The notes: generated from the sequence alone by a model not told the origin. 6,540 nt of DNA from an uncultured Collinsella sp. (GCA_900545875.1 URAQ01000097.1:1-6540), one strand, 5' to 3'. Numbered from the stretch's first letter, positions 1 to 5,782 are shown. Numbers and translations are program-made.

Positions 1-205
1 CAGGCTTGGCCGCGCGGCGCGTGCGCTTGGGCTTTGCCGGAACAGCCTCCTCACCAGTTGCAGGAACGGCCTTCTCAGCCGTTGCAGGCGTAGGCGTCTC
101 AGGAGCCGAGGCTTGCGCGGGCGCCGCGACCTGGTCCGACACAACCGGTGCAGCGGGAGCGGCTTGCGTCGTCGTTATTTCGTTTTCTTGCTGTTGATCA
201 GACAC
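1..205 (-). CDS. rho: Probable transcription termination factor Rho, N-terminal fragment (runs off the left edge)
   Basis: Reading leftward from a GTG at 205, 68 codons are open to the window edge. An in-frame TGA lies four codons upstream of the GTG and no other start codon lies between, so 205 is the most upstream possible start. The visible protein begins MSDQQQENE, continues as low-complexity Ala/Pro/Thr/Glu sequence (about residues 14-57), and then shows a basic patch KPKRTRRAAKP at 58-68. Actinobacterial Rho proteins often carry such a disordered, basic extension before the RNA-binding and ATPase domains, none of which is visible here. Lying downstream of argS on the same strand also fits: argS and rho are neighbours or near-neighbours in many actinobacteria. 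IF-2, an RNase E/J-type protein or another protein with a similar tail remains possible. The ribosome binding site is weak (GAAAG well upstream, or TGAG nearer). Confidence 0.55.
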   Translation of the reverse strand, partial: MSDQQQENEITTTQAAPAAPVVSDQVAAPAQASAPETPTPATAEKAVPATGEEAVPAKPKRTRRAAKP

Positions 206-230
206 AGTGTTTGCTCAACTTTCTTTTCAA

Positions 231-269
231 GCCCTGTGATCACATGCTCCCTGCATAAACCTTCAGGGC
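231..269 (-). promoter_or_regulatory. Dyad elements in the leader of the probable rho gene
   Basis: A perfect 10-base palindrome TGTGATCACA lies at 235-244, about 30 bases before the GTG start. In the leader RNA, GCCCTG (269-264) can pair with CAGGGC (236-231), or its CCCTG core can pair with CAGGG at 253-249. The two stems are mutually exclusive because they share one arm. Arms are only 5-6 bp, so chance is possible. A role as operator or leader switch is inference. Confidence 0.25.
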
Positions 270-349
270 GGCTAAACAGTCTAGCTCCGTCAAATACCGA
301 CGGACATCATTGATCTGTATCGAGATATTTGCGTCATATACGCAGCGTT

Positions 350-377
350 AGTGTAACACAACCGCCGCCACCTGCAA
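350..377 (-). promoter_or_regulatory. Candidate sigma70-type promoter for the probable rho gene
   Basis: On the minus strand, TTGCAG (377-372) is followed after 16 bases by TACACT (355-350), which is preceded by TGT, an extended -10 pattern. Transcription would start near 343, giving a leader of about 138 bases before the GTG at 205. A long leader is common for rho genes, which control their own termination. The call is by eye only; the -35 box is poor and the extended -10 is the better half. Confidence 0.4.
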
Positions 378-419
378 CTTAGTCATTGGGGACGTTCTTA
401 AACGACTAGTCAAAAGGGG

Positions 420-474
420 CACTCCTCCTCAAAAGCGCCTGAAATGTCACGTCAGAGGAGTGAAACCGTGACAT
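420..474. repeat. Two interleaved perfect inverted repeats (pseudoknot topology)
   Basis: CACTCCTC (420-427) is the exact reverse complement of GAGGAGTG (455-462). ATGTCACG (444-451) is the exact reverse complement of CGTGACAT (467-474). The arms alternate (stem 1 left, stem 2 left, stem 1 right, stem 2 right), the order of an H-type pseudoknot. The spacers are 16, 3 and 4 bases. The last one is short to cross an 8-bp stem, so the two stems may be alternatives rather than coexist. Either strand could carry the structure. Confidence 0.5.
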
Positions 475-518
475 CCGGAATGGCCGAGCCACGAATCGCG
501 CCCATCTACTACGTTTAC

Positions 519-637
519 CCACGGGCCCCTGACCATACCCTTGTTTTTTCAAAAACAACGAGTCTGCTACCTGCGCTTTTAATATCGTACATTTCGGCAT
601 GGTTCGGGATATGCGTCCAAACGTAGGAGATGAGCCC
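519..637. repeat. Intergenic repeat, copy A
   Basis: Copy A matches copy B (731-850). The core at 533-603 aligns without gaps to 759-829 at about 48 of 71 positions by hand count. The best conserved blocks are CCATACCCT, AAACAA, CTACCTGCG, TTTAAT and CATGGT. After an extra segment of roughly 12 bases in copy A, similarity resumes (GTAGGAGATGAGCCC at 623-637 against 835-850). Copy A contains a tight dyad, TTGTTTTT (541-548) with AAAAACAA (551-558), which copy B lacks. The copies differ by substitutions and small indels that do not favour third codon positions, which argues against a conserved peptide. Confidence 0.6.
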
Positions 638-674
638 AATTCGTGGCGGACGGTATCCCACCACCCCTCCACGA

Positions 675-712
675 GACAAAAATGATCCGTTTCCCCCGTC
701 CCCAAGGGACAA
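675..712. repeat. Short dyad element with GTCCC/GGGAC arms
   Basis: GTCCC (698-702) and GGGAC (706-710) form a perfect 5-bp dyad around CAA, preceded by GACAAAAATGATCCG and a C-run. It lies between repeat copies A and B. The GGGGAC-type core resembles the loop of the terminator hairpin at 3688-3729 and GGGGACG at 388-394. Small GTCCCC-containing palindromes scattered between genes are my recollection for Coriobacteriia, unverified here. Confidence 0.3.
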
Positions 713-730
713 TTTTCAAAACTATGCCGG

Positions 731-850
731 ATTACGGGGCCAGAATGCTGCAAGCCAACCATACCCTGCATTTTCAAGAAACAATAAGCCATCTACCTGC
801 GGGTTTAATTTTGCTATTGGCACCATGGTCGCCAGTTGGCGATTCAGCCC
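731..850. repeat. Intergenic repeat, copy B
   Basis: This is the second copy of the element at 519-637, in the same orientation with about 210 bases between corresponding points. It contains a perfect dyad TCGCCA-GT-TGGCGA at 829-842 that copy A does not keep. On the minus strand, one shared frame reads AGSRLVVFEKTRVW in copy A and AGRWLIVS-stop-KCRVW in copy B. Any peptide in that frame is broken in B, so I treat both copies as non-coding repeats. The element may continue past 850 toward the argS terminator. Confidence 0.6.
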
Positions 851-910
851 CGTAAACCGGTATAGTTGCGATTTGGTAGCATTTCCCGGCAAACCAAATA
901 GTCTCACCAA

Positions 911-950
911 ACGCAAAAAGCCCGACCTCCGTGGGAGATCGGGCTTTCAA
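911..950 (-). terminator. Rho-independent terminator of argS
   Basis: Two 14-base arms (947-934 and 930-917, loop 933-931) pair fully in minus-strand RNA if one U-G wobble is allowed. The wobble becomes a C-A mismatch on the plus strand, which indicates minus-strand use. The stem has a GCCCGA core and runs into five Ts followed by GCGTTT. It starts about 45 bases past the argS stop codon. Confidence 0.85.
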
Positions 951-992
951 GGCTCAGTTAAACCAAACCTACACGGTCAAATGACCCGCAGC

Positions 993-2846
993 TTACATCT
1001 GCTCGGGAGCGGAGACACCAACAAGGGTGAGCACCAGGGCGAGCGTTACGCGGACGGCGTCGCAAGCGGCCAGACGGGCGCGCGAAAGCTCGGGGTCGAC
1101 GGGACGGCCCTCGCTCGGCAGCACCTGGCAGGCAGCGTAGAAGCTGTGGAAGTCGCCGGCGAGCTCCTCGGCAAAGTGCGTCAGACGGAACGGGGCGCGG
1201 TCGCGAGCGCAGCTGGCGATAAGGTCGGTGAGCTCGTTGAGCTTACGCGAAAGGGCGAGCTCGGTAGGGTCGGTCAGCAGCGAGTAATCGACGTTCTCAC
1301 CGATGGCCTTGGCGGCAACGGCCTTCATGCCCATCTCGTCAGCCTGCTCAGGCGTTACGTCAGCGGCACGGCGCAGGATGGAGCAGACGCGAGCGTGAGC
1401 GTACTGCACGTAGTACACCGGATTGGAGTTGTCGCGCTTCTTAACGGCCTCGATGTCGAAGTCGACCATCTGGTTAGAGCTCTTGGAGATGAGCGTGTAA
1501 CGAGCGGCGTCGGAGCCAACCTCGTCGACGAGCTCCTGCAGGGTCACCATGGTGCCCTTGCGCTTGGACATACGGACGGGCTTGCCGTTGCGCAGCAGGT
1601 TGACGAGCTGGCCCAGCAGAACCTCGAACTTGCCGGGGTAACCCAAGGCATCGCAGACGCAGCGGACGCGCTCGATGTAGCCGTGGTGGTCGGCGCCCCA
1701 GATGTCGATGACGTGGTCGACGCGCTGGAACTTATCCCAGTGATAGGCGACGTCGGAGGCGAAGTAGGTGTACTCGCCGTCGGACTTGATCAGCACGCGG
1801 TCCTTGTCGTCGCCCAGATCGGTGGAACGGAACCACAGGGCGCCGTCCTTGGTATAGAGGTAGCCCATCTTGTCGAGCTTCTCAAAAGCGCGGTCGACGG
1901 CGGAGGTGCCGGCGGTCTCGCCCTCGGTGTCCTTCACATACAGCGAGCGCTCGGAGAACCAACGATCGAAGTCGCAATTGACGGCGTGGCAGAGGTCGCG
2001 CATGTTGTCGACCATCTTTACGTAGCCGCGCTCGCGGAAGCTCTCCATGCGCTCCTGCGGATCGGCCTCGACCCACTTGTCGCCGTCGGTGCGCCAAAAC
2101 TCGGCAGCCTCGTCGATGATGTAGTCGCCGCCGTAGGAGTCCTTGCCCAGAGTCTCGGCAAAGTTATCCTGATACGGATGGGTCTCGGGGTGCTCGTCGT
2201 TCTCATCGGCAACGAAGGCGTCGCGGTCGGCGATCAGCAGTTTGTGGGCCTCGTCGATATCCACGCCCTGCTTGGCGATGATGTCGGCAAGCTGCATATA
2301 GCGCGTGCTGATGGAGTTGCCGAAGGTGTTCATCTGAGAGCCGTGGTCGTTGATGTAGAACTCACGCTGGATGTCGTAACCGGCGTGGTCCATAACACGG
2401 CAGAGCGAGTCGCCCAGCGCGGCCCAGCGGCCGTGGCCAATGTGCATGGGGCCGACGGGGTTGGCGGAAACGAACTCGACCTGGGTCTTCAGGCCACCAC
2501 CGACGTTGGACTTAGCGAAGTCCATGCCCTTCTCGCGAGCCTCGCCAAAGATGGCATTCTTGACGGCAACGGAGAGGTAGAAGTTGATGAAGCCAGGGCC
2601 TGCGATCTCGACTTTCTCAATCGCGGGGTCCTCGGGCATATGGGCAACGATGGCCTCGGCGATCTTGCGCGGGGCGCAGTGGGCCAGCTTGGCGGACTTC
2701 AGGGCCATGGTAGAGGTCCACTCGCCATGAGAAGTGTCAGCCGGTCGCTCGATAGCGCAATCGTCAAGTTCAAATGCGGAAAGGTCGCCGGCCTCCTGGG
2801 CCGCAGCAAGCGCAGCGCGTACCAGCTCTTCAATCTTCTCGGGCAT
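993..2846 (-). CDS. argS: Arginyl-tRNA synthetase
   Basis: Class I aminoacyl-tRNA synthetase that charges tRNA-Arg with arginine using ATP, in the cytoplasm. The protein is 617 residues, close to the usual size of bacterial ArgRS, and appears complete. An N-terminal tRNA-recognition domain (about 1-115) precedes the ATP-binding HIGH motif at 135-138 within SANPVGPMHIGHGR. The second class I signature reads RMSKRKGT (425-432), a better KMSKS match than many ArgRS proteins have. The C-terminal helical anticodon-binding (DALR-type) domain begins around NPVYYVQYAHAR (475-486). The start at 2846 is chosen because AAGGAGG (2857-2851) sits just before that ATG; the frame stays open to 2975, but the extra 43 residues are unlike ArgRS and lack a ribosome binding site. 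The gene ends in TAA, has its own terminator, and is divergent from carD. Confidence 0.97.
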   Translation of the reverse strand: MPEKIEELVRAALAAAQEAGDLSAFELDDCAIERPADTSHGEWTSTMALKSAKLAHCAPRKIAEAIVAHMPEDPAIEKVEIAGPGFINFYLSVAVKNAIFGEAREKGMDFAKSNVGGGLKTQVEFVSANPVGPMHIGHGRWAALGDSLCRVMDHAGYDIQREFYINDHGSQMNTFGNSISTRYMQLADIIAKQGVDIDEAHKLLIADRDAFVADENDEHPETHPYQDNFAETLGKDSYGGDYIIDEAAEFWRTDGDKWVEADPQERMESFRERGYVKMVDNMRDLCHAVNCDFDRWFSERSLYVKDTEGETAGTSAVDRAFEKLDKMGYLYTKDGALWFRSTDLGDDKDRVLIKSDGEYTYFASDVAYHWDKFQRVDHVIDIWGADHHGYIERVRCVCDALGYPGKFEVLLGQLVNLLRNGKPVRMSKRKGTMVTLQELVDEVGSDAARYTLISKSSNQMVDFDIEAVKKRDNSNPVYYVQYAHARVCSILRRAADVTPEQADEMGMKAVAAKAIGENVDYSLLTDPTELALSRKLNELTDLIASCARDRAPFRLTHFAEELAGDFHSFYAACQVLPSEGRPVDPELSRARLAACDAVRVTLALVLTLVGVSAPEQM

Positions 2847-3188
2847 AGATCCTCCTTGTGTTAAAGCCCCCGAGCTCTTGGTCACTCGTAGGGCAAAAGC
2901 CAGAGTTTGTAGCACTCTATCACAAGCGACGGGCACTGTCGCAGGGTAAAGCCAATCGATATTGCATATGCACAAAATTGACTACAGCTTGTATGGAGTC
3001 ACTCAAAGATGCCGGTCTGCCTGCAGATTATGCAGGCGTTGAAAATGCATAAAGGTGTGAATGAGCTGCGTCTGTTATCGAATACTCTTACCTATCGGAG
3101 TTGTGTGATTTTCCTGCATAAAGTGAGAATTTGCGCACGTCAGCGTGTTATTCTAGACATACGTAAATTCGTATAAGTTGGAGGTAGC
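2847..3188. promoter_or_regulatory. Divergent regulatory region between argS and carD
   Basis: 342 bases without a gene; promoters for both flanking genes must lie here. Visible elements are the palindrome TGCATATGCA (2963-2972), a perfect hairpin GCCTGCA-GATTA-TGCAGGC (3019-3037), and two direct copies of TGCATAAAG (3046-3054 and 3115-3123), each followed within a few bases by GAAT or GAGAAT. TGCAT-type half-sites resemble actinobacterial ArgR boxes, so arginine-responsive control of argS is conceivable but unproven. I could not settle an argS promoter: TACAAA and GATAGA both occur on the minus strand near 2905-2920 but without a good -35. The 5-bp dyad AGAGT/ACTCT (2902-2918) overlaps that area. 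Confidence 0.45.
3131..3159 (+). promoter_or_regulatory. Candidate carD promoter
   Basis: TTGCGC (3131-3136) and TAGACA (3154-3159) are 17 bases apart, which would start transcription near 3166, about 23 bases before the ATG. The alternative -10 TATTCT (3149-3154) overlaps but has no matching -35. The -10 is weak, consistent with either an activated promoter or a wrong call. Confidence 0.3.
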
Positions 3189-3674
3189 ATGTTCTCAATC
3201 GGTCAACACGTCATTCATCCGGGTCAGGGAGTCTGCACCGTCGTCGGTTTTAGGGACGACACGCCGCAGCCCATGCTGCTGCTCGAGACCAAGCAGGGAC
3301 ATGCGCAGACGATCCTCATGTACCCCGTGGCGCAGGCCGATCGTTTGCACGCCGCCATCTCTCAGCAAGATGCCGAGCACCTGCTGAGCCACTATGACGA
3401 GCTGGAGTGCGACACCTTCACCGAGCGCAACAGCTCACTTGAGGAGACGCACTTTAAGCAGCAGCTCAAGCTGGGTGCGCCCGAGACGGTCCGCGTGGCA
3501 AAGACCATGATGCACCGCATTCGCCAGGCCGAGGAAGCTGATAAAAAGCCCAGCTCCTACTACATGCGCGTACTCAAGGAAGCCAAGCGCCGCTCCATCG
3601 AGGAGTTCGCCGTGGCCTTGGGCGTCACCGAGGAGGACGCCGAAGCCCGCCTAGCCCAAGCCGCCCTCAACTAA
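3189..3674 (+). CDS. CarD/CdnL-family RNA polymerase-binding transcriptional regulator
   Basis: 161 residues, almost the size of mycobacterial CarD. CarD proteins bind the RNA polymerase beta subunit and stabilise open promoter complexes, notably at rRNA and housekeeping promoters. The N-terminal CarD/TRCF-type RNAP-interaction fold (about 1-60) starts FSIGQHVIHPGQGVCTVVGF, the family's typical opening. The rest (about 63-155) is an all-helical DNA-binding domain that includes VRVAKTMMHR (101-110) and a repeated Arg/Lys/Glu-rich helix pattern. By hand alignment, the Trp that mycobacterial CarD inserts at the upstream bubble edge falls on Met108 here. GGAGG (3180-3184) lies four bases before the ATG. 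A strong terminator follows directly, so the gene looks monocistronic, unlike mycobacteria where ispD follows. Family assignment is firm; the exact regulatory targets are unknown. Confidence 0.9.
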   Translation: MFSIGQHVIHPGQGVCTVVGFRDDTPQPMLLLETKQGHAQTILMYPVAQADRLHAAISQQDAEHLLSHYDELECDTFTERNSSLEETHFKQQLKLGAPETVRVAKTMMHRIRQAEEADKKPSSYYMRVLKEAKRRSIEEFAVALGVTEEDAEARLAQAALN

Positions 3675-3687
3675 CCCAACCGCGCCA

Positions 3688-3729
3688 AAAACCACCACAA
3701 AGGGGACAGTGCACCTTTGTGGTGGTTTT
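3688..3729 (+). terminator. Terminator hairpin after carD (twin of the one at 4399)
   Basis: A perfect 16-bp stem, AAAACCACCACAAAGG (3688-3703) with its exact complement at 3714-3729, encloses a 10-base loop GGACAGTGCA. It starts 13 bases past the carD stop. The 3' arm ends in TTTT followed by C, so the U-tract is short and part of the stem. The same stem recurs at 4399-4439, which suggests a repeat family used as terminators. Confidence 0.75.
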
Positions 3730-3745
3730 CGTGTTCTAGTAGTAT
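3717..3745 (+). promoter_or_regulatory. Candidate promoter of the HD-domain gene, overlapping the terminator
   Basis: TTGTGG (3717-3722), part of the right arm of the hairpin, is exactly 17 bases from TAGTAT (3740-3745). Transcription would begin near 3752, giving a leader of about 32 bases. The spacing is ideal and the boxes moderate. The short gap between carD and this gene leaves few other places for a promoter. Confidence 0.35.
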
Positions 3746-3783
3746 TCATTCTTATCGATACCCACGAGCACAAGGAGTCTCTT

Positions 3784-4383
3784 ATGGCAGAGCCGCTTAC
3801 CGCCGGAATCACCCGCGACCGCGCGTTCGAACTGCTCAATGAGCACAACAAGGACCCGTTCCATATCACCCATGGCGAGACGGTCGAGGGCACCATGCGC
3901 TACTTTGCGCGCGAGTTCGACCCCGAAAACGAGGAGTTTTGGGGCATCGTCGGTCTGCTGCACGACCTGGATTGGGAGGAGCATGAGGACGACCCCATGA
4001 ACCACACCATCTATGCTGCCAAGATTCTTAAGGATGAAGGTGCGTCTCCCGAGCTCATTCGCGCCATCCAGACGCACACGTCGGACTTCAATACCTCGCT
4101 GCCCAAACCCGAGCTGCAGATGGAAAAGATACTGTTTGCCTGCGATGAGCTCACCGGCCTGATCGGCGCTGCAGTTATCATGCGCCCGAGCAAGAGCGTT
4201 ATGGACTTTACGACCAAGTCGCTCAAGAAGAAGTTCAAGGACAAACGCTTTGCCGCCGGCTGCTCGCGCGACGTGATTTCGCAGGGCGCCGAGATGTTGG
4301 GCTGGGAGCTCCCCGAGCTCTTTGACCGCACCATCGCGGCCATGCAGTCCTTCGCCCCCGACCGAGATACCTTCCAGGCCTAA
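3784..4383 (+). CDS. HD-domain putative metal-dependent phosphohydrolase
   Basis: 199 residues, cytoplasmic, with no signal peptide or membrane segment. The HD-superfamily metal ligands are visible in order: His30 (ITHGETVEGTMRYFA), His60-Asp61 (GLLHDLDWE), His74 (MNHTIYAAKIL), His98 (IQTHTS) and Asp121 (FACDELTGL). The extra histidines between the HD pair and the last Asp are typical of HD subfamilies that bind two or more metals, such as YqeK-like nucleotide hydrolases. The substrate cannot be read from the sequence; a phosphoester or nucleotide is likely from the family alone. The start at 3784 is set by AAGGAG (3772-3777), six bases upstream of the ATG; the frame is open back to 3709, but that stretch runs through the terminator hairpin. 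The gene lies between two near-identical terminators, so it is probably transcribed alone, and its neighbours give no clue to its role. Confidence 0.85.
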   Translation: MAEPLTAGITRDRAFELLNEHNKDPFHITHGETVEGTMRYFAREFDPENEEFWGIVGLLHDLDWEEHEDDPMNHTIYAAKILKDEGASPELIRAIQTHTSDFNTSLPKPELQMEKILFACDELTGLIGAAVIMRPSKSVMDFTTKSLKKKFKDKRFAAGCSRDVISQGAEMLGWELPELFDRTIAAMQSFAPDRDTFQA

Positions 4384-4398
4384 CCGTCAACGCCACCT

Positions 4399-4440
4399 AA
4401 AACCACCACAAAGGGGAAAGGCACCTTTGTGGTGGTTTTT
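4399..4440. terminator. Bidirectional terminator between the HD gene and proA
   Basis: The 16-bp stem AAAACCACCACAAAGG (4399-4414) with its complement at 4424-4439 is identical to the one at 3688-3729; only the loop differs (GGAAAGGCA, 9 bases). It sits 15 bases after the HD gene stop and 13 bases from the proA stop on the other strand. It has five Ts on the plus side and four on the minus side, so it can end both convergent transcripts. Confidence 0.85.
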
Positions 4441-4452
4441 CTTGCGCGGGCG

Positions 4453-5739
4453 TTAGGGGCGGACCTGGCCGGTGCCGCGGAGCTTGTATTTGTAGGTGGT
4501 GAGGGCCTCGGCGGCAAAGGGGCCACGGGCGTGGAGTTTTTGGGTCGAGATGCCGATCTCGGCGCCCAGGCCAAACTCGCCGCCGTCAGTGAAGCGAGTG
4601 CTGGCGTTGGAGTACACGGCCGAGGCATCGACCGCATCAAGGAAGCGCTCGCAAGCATCCGTGTCCTCGGCAACGACGGCCTCGGAGTGCATGGTGCCGT
4701 AGCGGTTGATGTGCTCGATGGCCTCGTCCTCGCTAGCCACGACCTTCACACTCATCTCGAGCGCCAGGTACTCGCGACCCCAGTCCTCCTCAGTCGCGGC
4801 GACGTAGTCATCGCCCTCTACAAAGCCGGCGTCGGCGCACGCGGCGCACGTGGCCTCGTCGCCGTGAATGAGCACGCCGTGGTCGTGCAGCACGGCAACG
4901 ACCGCAGGCAAAAACGCATCGGCCACAGCACGGTCGACCAGCAGCGACTCGGCGGCATTGCACACGCCTACGCGCTGGGTCTTGGCATTGACGATAATGT
5001 TGAGCGCCTTATCAAAGTCGGCGGATTCATGCACGTAGATGTGGCAGTTGCCCGTGCCCGTCTCGATCACCGGAACGAGCGACTCGCGCACGCAGCGCTG
5101 AATCAGGCCTGCACCGCCGCGCGGAATGAGCACGTCGACGATACCGCGGAGCTTCATGAGCTCGCCGGTGGCTTCGCGATCGGTGGACTCAATCATCGAG
5201 ACGGCCTCGCGCGGGAAGCCCTTGGCCTCGAGCGCATCGGCCAGCAGCTCGGCGATCATGGCACACGAGTGATAGGCCAGCGAGCCGCCGCGCAGAATGC
5301 AGGCGTTGCCGGTACGGATGCAGATGCCTGCGGCGTCGGCCGTCACGTTGGGGCGCGCCTCGTAGACCATAGCGACCAGGCCCAGCGGCACACTCACACG
5401 GGTCAGGTCCACGCCGCTTGCAAGCACGCGGTGGTCGAGCACGCGGCCCACGGGATCGGGCAGCTCGGCAAGCTTTTCCAGGCCGGCGGCCATGCCCTCG
5501 ACGCGCTCGGGCGTCAGCAGCAGGCGATCGAGCAGTCCGGCCGAGGTACCCGCATCGCGCGCGGCGGACATATCGAGCTCGTTAGCGGCGACGATGGAGT
5601 CGACACCGTTGCGCAGTGCTGCGGCCATGGCGCGCACGGCCTCCTGGCGCTGTTCATCGCTCGCCGTGGCAAGCGAGGCCGACGCTGCCTTGGCGGCAAC
5701 GGCAAGATCGTGGACATACGTGGCTATATCGACCGACAT
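4453..5739 (-). CDS. proA: Glutamate-5-semialdehyde dehydrogenase (gamma-glutamyl phosphate reductase)
   Basis: Second step of proline biosynthesis: NADPH-dependent reduction of gamma-glutamyl phosphate to glutamate-5-semialdehyde, in the cytoplasm. The protein is 428 residues, the normal size for ProA. It belongs to the aldehyde dehydrogenase fold, with a nucleotide-binding domain (about 1-250) that includes VPLGLVAMVYEARPNVT (117-133), the catalytic Cys260 in RVGVCNAAESLLV, and the family signature VASEDEAIEHINRYGTMHSE (334-353). The C-terminal FGLGAEIGISTQKLHARGP (389-407) is also hallmark sequence. The ATG at 5739 is preceded by AAAGGG (6 bases away) and AGGAG (12 bases away); neither is ideally placed, but the protein start fits the family. 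proB, usually adjacent, is not in the window: proA stands alone between a shared terminator and a divergent proline iminopeptidase. I could not identify a convincing proA promoter. Confidence 0.97.
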   Translation of the reverse strand: MSVDIATYVHDLAVAAKAASASLATASDEQRQEAVRAMAAALRNGVDSIVAANELDMSAARDAGTSAGLLDRLLLTPERVEGMAAGLEKLAELPDPVGRVLDHRVLASGVDLTRVSVPLGLVAMVYEARPNVTADAAGICIRTGNACILRGGSLAYHSCAMIAELLADALEAKGFPREAVSMIESTDREATGELMKLRGIVDVLIPRGGAGLIQRCVRESLVPVIETGTGNCHIYVHESADFDKALNIIVNAKTQRVGVCNAAESLLVDRAVADAFLPAVVAVLHDHGVLIHGDEATCAACADAGFVEGDDYVAATEEDWGREYLALEMSVKVVASEDEAIEHINRYGTMHSEAVVAEDTDACERFLDAVDASAVYSNASTRFTDGGEFGLGAEIGISTQKLHARGPFAAEALTTYKYKLRGTGQVRP

Positions 5740-5782
5740 GGGCGGCCCTTTCTCCTAGAAGTTTGCAACCATGGTAGCCGAT

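Larger units (their letters stand above)
206..992. other. 787-base gene-free region, mosaic of short repeats and dyads
   Basis: No open frame here looks like a real gene. A minus-strand frame at 406-792 (128 codons) and another at 515-712 have unremarkable composition and no recognisable domain, and their coding potential comes from repeat sequence. From left to right the region holds the leader and promoter of the probable rho gene (206-377), the palindrome GACTAGTC (404-411), overlapping inverted repeats (420-474), repeat copy A (519-637), a GTCCC/GGGAC dyad element (675-712), repeat copy B (731-850), a 7-bp dyad ATTTGGT/ACCAAAT (871-899), and the argS terminator (911-950). AT-rich patches alternate with GC-rich ones, unlike the evenly GC-rich genes around it. 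A small non-coding RNA cannot be excluded. Confidence 0.6.

Noticed and set aside
406..792. A 128-codon minus-strand open frame in the rho-argS spacer
   Set aside because: It spans the interleaved inverted repeats and repeat copy A, has no clear ribosome binding site or known domain, and the frames shared between copies A and B show no codon-level conservation. A short real protein is not fully excluded.
630..2864. A 744-codon plus-strand open frame antisense to argS
   Set aside because: It covers argS almost exactly on the opposite strand, begins inside the repeat region, and its Gly/Val/Asp/Leu-rich translation has no recognisable domain. It results from the codon bias of the real gene, whose ArgRS motifs are unmistakable.
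2910..2917. TAGCACTC resembling a CIRCE (HrcA) half-site upstream of argS
   Set aside because: The partner GAGTGCTA is missing nine bases downstream, so only half of the operator is present, and argS is not a heat-shock gene.
2847..2975. A 43-residue N-terminal extension of ArgRS starting at 2975
   Set aside because: The ATG at 2846 has a strong AAGGAGG and gives the normal family start, while the extension reads through the regulatory region and has no ribosome binding site.
2847..3188. A T-box or other tRNA-sensing leader before argS
   Set aside because: I looked for a T-box consensus, a specifier stem and a terminator/antiterminator pair before the argS start and saw none.
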